Below are positions 23,551 to 31,900 of a stretch of 44,192 nucleotides of DNA, piece after piece. Position 1 is the first letter of the stretch, and each line of letters starts with the position of its first letter. Source of the DNA: a virus; IMG/VR virus record IMGVR_UViG_3300020160_000766, positions 1-44,192 of that record. One strand, given 5' to 3'. The translations under genes were made by a program, and so were the position numbers. The notes beneath the pieces were generated by a model. The model was not told the DNA's origin. It saw nothing but the letters and a program-made list of their open reading frames with translations, and made no database searches.

Positions 23551-25257
23551 ATGAAACCTTTAAATTTAGATAACAGACCATGTAACCCGGTTTCCTCAAA
23601 TTGTATAATTTGGCAGGGACCTGATATTTCTTGCATTAATATATGCAAGGGAGATTCAGTATCTGATGTTGTTGCAGCCCTTGCAACTGAACTATGTACT
23701 ATACTTGATCAAACCAATGTAAGTAATTATGATCTATCTTGTTTAGGTATTACAGCATGTGGCCCAAAAGATTTTCAAGCACTTATTCAATTATTAATTG
23801 AAAAGATTTGTGAACTACAAGGGGTTGGTCCAACTGAAAAAATAACAGGAACATGTCCTGATTGTATTGTTACAGTTGCACCATGTTTTAGAAATGGTAA
23901 TCAAACCACTATGCAATTATTAGACTATGTTCAAATGATTGCTGAAAAGGTTTGTTCTCTTATTGATGAAATAGCTACTATTAATTCACAGATAACTGAT
24001 ATTCTTATCAGACTTGAAGAATTAGAAAATGCTCCAATTCCTGAATCAGAAATACCAGCATTTACATTACAGTGTAATGTAGGTTCTTTAAATAGTGGAT
24101 CTACACAGTTTATAAATGTAGTTCTTCAAGAATTTATAAATAATGTATGGTGTCCATTTTATGCAGCAACAGGAACTACTGGTGAATTAATTAGTGCAGT
24201 TAATGCTATCTGTATAGAAGACAGTGATCTTCAACTTACTACAGACACAGCTTTCTCTACTAATCCAAACTGGATAGAATCTGGTGCTTATAATACAGTT
24301 GCTGATGCAATCAATAATATTTGGGTTGCATTATGTGATATATATAACTGGGCATCTGGTGTTTCATTAAATGTTGCTGACACAAATTCAGTTAATTTAA
24401 CTTTAACATCCGGTGTGTTAACAGCAGCTGTGCAAGATACAGGATGGGTTAGACTATTAGGTTTTGATTATATTCCTAATAATAATGTAGCTTCTCCACC
24501 TATGGTAAGAAGAATAGGAAATGTTTTACATTTTAGAGGTACTATTATAGTTCCATTAGCAAATGGTAGTTCAGCACTTACTTGGGATTATGCTGCAAAT
24601 CAAGATAGTTATTTTGATGTATTTAATTGTGTACCTTTTCAAGGAGCTGGTGGAGTATATACTAACCCTAATGGTTCAGTTACTTTTAATTATACTGGTG
24701 TTGGTACAACTTGTAATTCAGTAATTCCACCAAGTATTATTCCTGCAGGATATCAACTTGATGATAGATATCAAAATCCTGCCGGTTGGAAAGTGGCTCA
24801 AAGAATAGTTCCAATTGATTGGGATCCTGTACTTAGAACTTCTGATAATAGTACTTCATTATCAACTGTGTTTAGTCAAGTTATTGCTGCAAATGGCACA
24901 TTAATATTAGGTTTGTGGAAAGATGGTGAAGCATCATGGGTTAGTGGAGCTGGAGGTAATAATTCATTTGACACCGGTCACATGAATTATATTATTTCAC
25001 ATGTAACACAAGATCAAAAAGTTCCAAGATTTGCTAATGCTGCTACAACAGTTTATGATAATCCAACTGCTGTTGATGCCACACTTCCTGTAAATACTCG
25101 TTATGAAAGTCAATACTATTATCCATTTACATGTAATGCAAATTTTGAAGATAATGTAGGTGGCTTTTTTCAAAGGTTGGAAGGACTAACTGCCTTTATT
25201 TCACCATGTGGTGCAACAATACCAACACCAGATCCATGTCCAAAAGGAGAATTTTAA
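23551..25257 (+). CDS. Tail or head fibre protein
   Basis: A 568-residue protein. The N-terminal segment (residues 10-50: SSNCIIWQGPDISCINICKG, then a helix ending ELCTIL) resembles the start of the next gene and probably anchors the fibre to the virion. Two helical CGPKDF..LIQLLIEKICEL-type stretches and a short coiled coil (about residues 130-165) follow, consistent with a trimeric stalk. The C-terminal half (from about residue 300) is beta-rich with DTGWVRLLGFDYIPNNN and many Asn/Gly/Trp residues, as in receptor-binding tips. Host recognition is the likely role. There is no enzyme motif. Confidence 0.72.
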   Translation: MKPLNLDNRPCNPVSSNCIIWQGPDISCINICKGDSVSDVVAALATELCTILDQTNVSNYDLSCLGITACGPKDFQALIQLLIEKICELQGVGPTEKITGTCPDCIVTVAPCFRNGNQTTMQLLDYVQMIAEKVCSLIDEIATINSQITDILIRLEELENAPIPESEIPAFTLQCNVGSLNSGSTQFINVVLQEFINNVWCPFYAATGTTGELISAVNAICIEDSDLQLTTDTAFSTNPNWIESGAYNTVADAINNIWVALCDIYNWASGVSLNVADTNSVNLTLTSGVLTAAVQDTGWVRLLGFDYIPNNNVASPPMVRRIGNVLHFRGTIIVPLANGSSALTWDYAANQDSYFDVFNCVPFQGAGGVYTNPNGSVTFNYTGVGTTCNSVIPPSIIPAGYQLDDRYQNPAGWKVAQRIVPIDWDPVLRTSDNSTSLSTVFSQVIAANGTLILGLWKDGEASWVSGAGGNNSFDTGHMNYIISHVTQDQKVPRFANAATTVYDNPTAVDATLPVNTRYESQYYYPFTCNANFEDNVGGFFQRLEGLTAFISPCGATIPTPDPCPKGEF

Positions 25258-25289
25258 AATGTATATATGTTTAATTAAATAAAAATAAA

Positions 25290-26582
25290 ATGGCAACTTC
25301 ACACACATGTACTAAAAACTGCGGATGTAAAGATACATACGTAGTTACTCAGCCTTGTCCACCATCATGCGCAGAGGTATTCAATGCACAATGCATTGTT
25401 TACACAGGAACAGATATTCTATGTGGTCAGGACTCTGTAATTAAAAGATATGATTATCTTGATACTGTAATCACTAAAATTGTAAACTATCTATGTGATG
25501 GTTTTGCAAATGTTCCAATTACAACTGTAGTATCAGATTCAGAATATATTCTTGTTACTTCAAGTACTGTAGGAAATACTACTCAGTATGTTTTAGATTT
25601 GGACTTTGCTCAACTTGCTGCTGATCTTAATCTTACACTTCCAGTATACAATGTTGTAGGGAGTCAGAATATTACTGTTACTACAACTACAGTAGGAACA
25701 ACAACTACATTCAATTTGTTAGCTCTTGAGACTATTCTTCAGAACACAGATAACTTGTTAAATATTACTGCTAATACTACTCCTGGTATTGATATTGTTT
25801 ACACAGTAAATATTGACCTACCAGCCTTAATTAATGTAATTCCATTAACAGCAGTAGCTCCTGGTCCAAGTGCTAATAGTTTTATCACAACTTCAGTAGT
25901 AGGTAACTTAACAACTTACTCTATTGACTCTAAAGAATCAATAGTTGCTCCTGGTACACATATAACAGTAACTGCTACAGGTGGTACTGCTCCAACATAT
26001 GATACTACTTATACTGTAAATGGTAAAGATACTACACTTGCTCTAGGTGTTGGTGAAACACTTCTTCAACTTACTAGTGCAGTTCCTACTCCAAATACAA
26101 CAGCTTATACATTAAGTACTAATGCATCTGCTATTAATTTACTTATCAATACTGAAATCAATGATGTATTAGATAATACAGTAGGTGGATTTGGTATTGA
26201 TGCTGTATACAATGGAGCAACTCAAACATTGACTCTTAACTTTGATGGAGCCGCTGCACAAGTTGGTGGTGGTTTAACTGGAAATGGTACTGCACTTAAT
26301 CCATTTAAATTGGATACTCCAGTTACAATGGGTGGTGTAACAAACAGAACTGTTCCTTTAAAGTATACTGCTCAAGGATTAAGTGGAAATGCTACAATTA
26401 CACACGGCTTACAAACAAGTGATGTTGTTGTATCTGTAAGAGGAAGTGTTTTACCATTACCTTTTGTTACATTTGTACATGGTACTGACTATACATATGT
26501 TATTAATAGCACTAACCAAATTACTATAACAGAAGTAGTACCTGGTGGTTTAGGTTTTTATAGTGTAGCTGTAATAGGATAA
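25290..26582 (+). CDS. Second fibre protein with related N-terminus
   Basis: A 430-residue protein starting with clustered cysteines (TCTKNCGCKD), then NAQCIVYTGTDILCGQDSVI and a helix ending NYLC, which parallels residues 15-50 of the preceding fibre. The middle is a low-complexity, Thr/Val/Asn-rich beta repeat region (TTTVGTTTTFNLLALE and variants of TVVSDS, TTSVVGNLTTYSID), typical of fibre shafts. The C-terminus (GNATITHGLQTSDVVVSVRG to the end) looks like a compact beta-sandwich tip. It ends before a terminator and is the last gene of the fibre region. Confidence 0.72.
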   Translation: MATSHTCTKNCGCKDTYVVTQPCPPSCAEVFNAQCIVYTGTDILCGQDSVIKRYDYLDTVITKIVNYLCDGFANVPITTVVSDSEYILVTSSTVGNTTQYVLDLDFAQLAADLNLTLPVYNVVGSQNITVTTTTVGTTTTFNLLALETILQNTDNLLNITANTTPGIDIVYTVNIDLPALINVIPLTAVAPGPSANSFITTSVVGNLTTYSIDSKESIVAPGTHITVTATGGTAPTYDTTYTVNGKDTTLALGVGETLLQLTSAVPTPNTTAYTLSTNASAINLLINTEINDVLDNTVGGFGIDAVYNGATQTLTLNFDGAAAQVGGGLTGNGTALNPFKLDTPVTMGGVTNRTVPLKYTAQGLSGNATITHGLQTSDVVVSVRGSVLPLPFVTFVHGTDYTYVINSTNQITITEVVPGGLGFYSVAVIG

Positions 26583-26620
26583 TTTGTTGCAGGTTTGTTG
26601 GTTTCTGTAACAACAACGGC

Positions 26621-26650
26621 AAAGCCCTCACACTTGTGGGGGTTTTGTTT
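26621..26650 (+). terminator. Intrinsic terminator closing the fibre region
   Basis: AAAGCCCTCAC pairs with GTGGGGGTTTT (11 pairs with two G-U) around an ACTT loop and is followed by GTTTTAT-type T-rich sequence. An upstream smaller hairpin (TGTTG with CAACA, about 26596-26615) precedes it. Confidence 0.82.
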
Positions 26651-26660
26651 TATAGCTATA

Positions 26661-26691
26661 TTTGTTAATGTCATTTATTTTTAGTATATTA
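26661..26691 (+). promoter_or_regulatory. Putative promoter before the ring/muzzle genes
   Basis: TTTG at 26661-26664 and GTATATTA at 26684-26691 follow the terminator, as expected for a new unit. The second motif ends only two bases before the ATG at 26694, so a standard start point would fall inside the gene. Confidence 0.4.
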
Positions 26692-26693
26692 AT

Positions 26694-27275
26694 ATGAAAG
26701 AGTTTAAGAAACCAGATTTAAAAGCACCAAGGTTTAGACCAGAAGTGCACAGTGTGTTAGATAAGAAGTTCTTTGATGATTTTAGAAAGAAGCATAGTAA
26801 GTATAGAGACTATAGTAATGATGACTTAAGGAATATAATAAAGTCATTTAACAAACTAGTTTTTAATACCGTAATTGAAAAAAGAGATGGTGTACAATTA
26901 CCAGAAACAATAGGTTGGTTATTCATCGGCACATGCCAGAAAAGTAAAAAGGCAAATGTTGATTATGCTAAATCTAATAAGTATGGGGTTACTGTAACCA
27001 ATAGCAATTTTGATACAGACGGTAAACTTGCTAAGATATTTTTTACTAGTCATGCACCTAAACACAAAATGAGGAACAGAGAGTTTTGGAGTTTTGTAGC
27101 ATGTAGAGAATTTAAAAGAGCTGTTTCTAAAAATTATCCTGAGAACTGGAACATGTATGTTGTAGTTGATGCTACAGCAAAGCTTAGACAGATATATCAA
27201 AAAACAGTTAGTAGAAATATTGCTGTTAAGAAAGAAAACGAAGCTTTGAAAAGCTATAATGAGTTTGAATTATGA
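26694..27275 (+). CDS. Conserved protein of the ring/collar block
   Basis: A 193-residue basic protein starting MKEFKKPDLKAPRFRPEVHS. Conserved-looking segments are FNTVIEKRDGVQLPETIGWL, FFTSHAPKHKMRN and WSFVACREFKRAVSKNYP. I recall close patterns in crAss-like and other Bacteroidota phages at the same position before the ring and muzzle genes. The ...RDGVQLPETIGWLFIG stretch loosely resembles the beta-strand region of IHF-like proteins, but this is weak. Function is unknown; DNA binding at the connector or a role in transcription are both possible. It overlaps the next gene by four bases (ATGA). Confidence 0.7.
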   Translation: MKEFKKPDLKAPRFRPEVHSVLDKKFFDDFRKKHSKYRDYSNDDLRNIIKSFNKLVFNTVIEKRDGVQLPETIGWLFIGTCQKSKKANVDYAKSNKYGVTVTNSNFDTDGKLAKIFFTSHAPKHKMRNREFWSFVACREFKRAVSKNYPENWNMYVVVDATAKLRQIYQKTVSRNIAVKKENEALKSYNEFEL

Positions 27276-27934
27276 CAACTATTGGAGAAGCAATATCAAG
27301 AGTTAGAAATGCACTAAAAGCTGTTAAAGAAGATCCGTTCTTAACAGACCGTCAAATCTACTTTGTTCTTACCAAGTATGCTAAGACATTAATTAAAAGA
27401 GAGGACAATCAATTTAGATTGATGAAGATAAGCTCCATCTTTAAAGTTCTACCCTATATAGAACTAATTGATGTTGATAGAGTAGAGGCTGGGTGTGTAG
27501 GTGTATACTCAGAATGTTACTTTAAAAGATCTAAAGAAAAACTTCCAAGTATTCTAGACGGGATGTTTGGACCAATCATTAGAACTGCTTCATCAATTGA
27601 TGGTGGCATTGAAATGTTCAGAACTGATCCGGGAACTTGGGTTTCTATTACTAAGTCAACTACATTCAAATATAATAAGAGACCATACTTCTGGTATCTT
27701 AATGGTTATCTATATGTACCTAATGTAGATTGGGATGCTATGAGAATAGAAGCCATATTTGAAAATGATGTGCCTACATGTGATTCAGATGAATGTGAGC
27801 CTATACAAAACCAACCATTGAATGTTCCAGAATATTTATTTTCTGAAATAGAACAATTTGCATTGAAGGAATTAACAATGATTGCTCAGATACCTGTTGA
27901 TACAACAGATGACGGTCAAAATATTTTAAGATAA
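27272..27934 (+). CDS. Probable ring/collar structural protein
   Basis: A 220-residue protein with an N-terminal helical pair (IGEAISRVRNALKAVKEDP, TDRQIYFVLTKYAKTLIKRE), a mixed middle with two cysteines, and a strand-rich part ending PYFWYLNGYLYVPNVDWDAM and IEAIFENDVPTC. This design (helices, then a beta domain whose order is helix-TDRxIYxxL-strand) is common in the ring or tail-accessory proteins under the portal of crAss-like phages. Position between the previous block protein and the next ring candidate agrees. It shares its last base with the next start. Confidence 0.68.
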   Translation: MTTIGEAISRVRNALKAVKEDPFLTDRQIYFVLTKYAKTLIKREDNQFRLMKISSIFKVLPYIELIDVDRVEAGCVGVYSECYFKRSKEKLPSILDGMFGPIIRTASSIDGGIEMFRTDPGTWVSITKSTTFKYNKRPYFWYLNGYLYVPNVDWDAMRIEAIFENDVPTCDSDECEPIQNQPLNVPEYLFSEIEQFALKELTMIAQIPVDTTDDGQNILR

Positions 27935-28947
27935 TGGACTTTAACTACACTCTCAAATATAGAACCTTTGATCAGCTTCTAGAAGATGTAAGTATTGACT
28001 TACATACTTTTGCATTAGAGAATATGATTGAACCTCAGCAGTTAATCAAACTGGTGAGAAAAATTAACTATGACTTAGGATTAAGAATTAATCAACAAAC
28101 AGAAGTTATATTAGATGTTCATCATAATAAAGTAAAATTACCGGATAACTTCTATACATTTAATTTTGCTTTAATCTGCGGAGAGTATGTATATGAGTCA
28201 GGTACACCTACCGGGGGTACTCATATTGAAGAAGTGCCTTATAGAGAGTTTCCATCTAAAACAATATTGAATTGTTGTGAAGCTCCTGTAGATCAACCAT
28301 GTTGCTTTAATGGTAAAGAAGGAGTTTGTGTAACTCATAATCCTGATCAACCATATGGAGATACATGTATAGCACCTAGAGTAGTTCAACCTAGAGTATT
28401 TATGAACTGTAAAGGTGAAGCATATGAATTAGTTCAAGTTGTTAAACCAGGTGAGGTAAGAGTATTTAGATACACCAGACCTCTTAGAATGAAAGCAAGT
28501 CAAGAGATTGAGTGTGAATGTCCAAATTTATATTACAATACTGCAGATGAAGGTTGGATAAAATTTGGATTCTTAAATACTACATTTAAAGAAGGTAAGG
28601 TCTATCTAAATTATCAAGCACATCTTGAAGATGAGAATGGAAACTTGATGGTTCCAGATCATGAACTTCTAAATGAATATTATGAGTATGCATTAAAAGA
28701 AAGAATCCTTGAGAATCTTTATATGAATGGAGAAGATGTAGCTCAAAGGTTGCAGTTAATAGGTCCTAAATTAAAAGCTGCAAGAAATCAAGCATTAAGT
28801 TTAGTAAATACTCCAAACTTTAGAGAAATAGAACAAATTTGGGCAGCCAATAGAAAAGCTCAATATGGTAAGTATTATGATATGTTCAAGAGTCATTCTC
28901 CTAATAATGTTTATTACAGAGAATACAATAAGCTAAGAGTATTATAA
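27934..28947 (+). CDS. Probable ring/tail accessory structural protein
   Basis: A 337-residue protein beginning with a helix-rich segment (FDQLLEDVSIDLHTFALENM, QQLIKLVRKINYDLGLRI), then KLPDNFYTFNFALICGEYVY, a cysteine-rich insertion at about residues 109-145 (CCEAPVDQPCCFNGKEGVC), and a C-terminal helical part (LNEYYEYALKERILENLYMN). Proteins with the sequence K-L-P-D-N-F-Y and a following cysteine-bearing loop are part of the ring/collar assembly in related phages as I recall them. The protein probably contacts the muzzle protein encoded next, one base away. No enzymatic motif. Confidence 0.68.
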   Translation: MDFNYTLKYRTFDQLLEDVSIDLHTFALENMIEPQQLIKLVRKINYDLGLRINQQTEVILDVHHNKVKLPDNFYTFNFALICGEYVYESGTPTGGTHIEEVPYREFPSKTILNCCEAPVDQPCCFNGKEGVCVTHNPDQPYGDTCIAPRVVQPRVFMNCKGEAYELVQVVKPGEVRVFRYTRPLRMKASQEIECECPNLYYNTADEGWIKFGFLNTTFKEGKVYLNYQAHLEDENGNLMVPDHELLNEYYEYALKERILENLYMNGEDVAQRLQLIGPKLKAARNQALSLVNTPNFREIEQIWAANRKAQYGKYYDMFKSHSPNNVYYREYNKLRVL

Positions 28948-28948
28948 C

Positions 28949-31900
28949 ATGGCAAAAAAAGCTCAACAAGAATCAACTACTCAGCAAACTAATTCTTTTA
29001 TTAAAGGATTAAATAAAGATGCTGATCCTTTATTTGTACAAGAAGGGATGTGGACACATGCCCGGAATGCTGTAAATAATACCGCTGAAGGAGACCTCGG
29101 TACATTATCTAATGAGGAATCTAATGCATTGTGTGCTCAAACAGGGCAGACAATGAATGCAGCATTTATCTACATAATAGGTGCTATACATTTATTTAGT
29201 GACAAATGGATTATTTATAGTGTTGGTTATGATGCACAGAATACTAATGCAATTATGTCAGAGATTGGATTATTTGAATCTGATGTTTGTAACTACAGAC
29301 CTATTGTACAAGACAGATGTTTGAACTTTAATAAACTATATTTAATTTCTGGAGCATCCAAATTAAAAGATGATTGTACATGGCAGGTGTATTGGGCAGA
29401 TAATTTAAATCCTGATAGGCTATTAAATGTTGGAGATCCTAAAACATGGCCACCAGATAATTATGTTTGGTTAGGAGGAGCTTCGGGATCAACTACTATA
29501 AACTATTATGGTGATGGTAGTGCTAATAGAATTTTATGGCCTGGTGTAGCTTGGGAAGAAAGATGTCAAACAACTACTGGTAATACACCTACTCCTTGTA
29601 AAATTTGTAAACCTATAAATGTATTAGACTGTGATGCTATTAGATTGGCCTCATTAGTGAAGACTCCTTGTTTTGATTTAAGACTTGCAGAGCAACAAGG
29701 TGTATTAGAAAATGGTTCTTATGCTGTCTTAGGTGCTTATGTTATTGATAGACAAAGAATTACAAATTATTTTTCTGTTGGTTATATACAACCTATATTC
29801 AATGATGTAAATGAGAGAGGGTCATTTGAAATTTCTGTTGATGCTGACTCAGAACATTTTGATGAGTTTGAATTAGTTGTTGTAAGATTTATTGACCAAA
29901 ACCTAAGTGCAAAAAGAATTGGTTATTATTCAACAAGAATAAAAACAATTGTTCTTGATCAAATTCCTGAAACAACAGTAACTGTCCCAGTAGAAGAGTT
30001 GATACTTCAAAACCCAGTGTTTGAGAAATCAGCCCAAATGACAGAAGTAAATAGTTATCTACTAAGAGTAGGACCAACTGGTAAGTTTGATTTTAATTAT
30101 CAACCTTTAGCTAACTTAATAGAAACAGAATGGGTCTCAATTGAATATCCTGAAAGATATTATATTGATGGTGGAAAAAATACTTCATACTTAAGAGATG
30201 AGGTGTATGCATTCTTTATCCGTTGGGTATATGATACTGGTGATAAATCTGCTTCTTATCATATCCCGGGAAGACCAGCTACTAATTATACTTATAATGG
30301 AACATCATATGTAGAGAATGCTCCATACAATGGTGGTTTAGGAGTTACTTTACCTGGAGACACAATGTTTTTTCAAAGTATAAATACAGCTAGTGTAACT
30401 TCAACAGCTTCTAGTTCAGCACCTGAAGGTGGAACTATTATATCAAGTGGTAAAATGGGATACTGGCAATCTGTAGAAAACTATCCTGATGCACAATCTG
30501 AGGTATGGAATTCAAGTTCTCAATGCTGGACAAGAACTACAGATCCTAACTATGATCTGTGTGGTAAACCAATTAGACATCATAAGTTTCCAGATAATGC
30601 ATTGCATTCTACAACTAATCACTTTGTAAGAAAAGCAAATGGACAGTATTTTATTAGAGTCATGGGAGTGCAATTTAAGAATATCATATTTCCAAAAGAC
30701 AATGATGGAAATGACATTCCTAACATTGTAGGTTATGAGATCTTAAGAGGTTCTAGACATGGTAATAAAAGTATACTTGCTAAAGGGATGATTAATAACT
30801 TCCGAGATTATAATCCAAGAGGTAGTGCGGCAGATGCTGGTGTAAAAGGTTTATATGCTAATTACCCATTTAATACAATTGTTCCTACTCAAAATACATT
30901 TAATTCAGGAGATTATAATTACTTGTATAATGATCCTTTTATTACAAGTAGAGACAATGATAATGATAAAGTAAATCAGAATATACCAAAGGATATTATT
31001 TCTTTTCATTCTCCTGATACAAGTTTTATTAATCCTTACTTGTCTACATCTGAATTAAAAATTTATGGTAGTGTGCAAGGAGAAGCTACTCAGTATTTTA
31101 TTGAGCCAAGTAAGCATCCTCAATTTAAATTACTTAGTAATGAAATAGTATTGTTTGCAATTGCAAGTGGTGTTATTAATGCTGTTCTAAAAGGTCTAGG
31201 TGAACTTAAAATTAATTACCCTGCTGGTAATTTTAGTCCAGATTATGAAGCCAAAATGAAAATTGATGGTGGAGCTACTGCCAATACAATTAATGGTCCC
31301 AATGGAACAATACCAGGCGCACTTGTTACAACACCAAGTACTATTAATACTAAGATAGATGGAGACAACTATAATAATGGTGATCCAATATTTTTAAATA
31401 ATGAACAGAATGAATATACTGACACTAAAAACGCTGTATTTACTGGACCAACCAGTTTTCAAACTAAACTAAATACATATATTTCAGCAGGTGGAGCTTT
31501 TGCAGAAACTTTTACTGGAGGTACTTCTTTAGAAAGTATATTTAAAACTTCATATGAAGATGTTGCCGATAAAGGTAAATATATTACAACACCTGTATAT
31601 GATAAAACCTATACTGGTTATGAAATGTTAGGTCCAACTATTCAAGGAGCATTAAGTGCAATCAGTGGTGGTGGACAATTACTTTATTACTTCGTAGAGG
31701 GTGCTAATCTTGCTGTTGATACAATGTATGCTGTAATTAGAAAAAGACAGTATGCTCTTGAATTAGTTGGTCACGGTGATTATTTTAAGTTTGTAAATCC
31801 AAATACACTCTTTGATAGAAGATTTACAATGGAGGAAGGTATATATGTTTTTGATCAAGCTCAAGCATTTCCAGAATATGTAGATGGTTCTGGTAATCAA

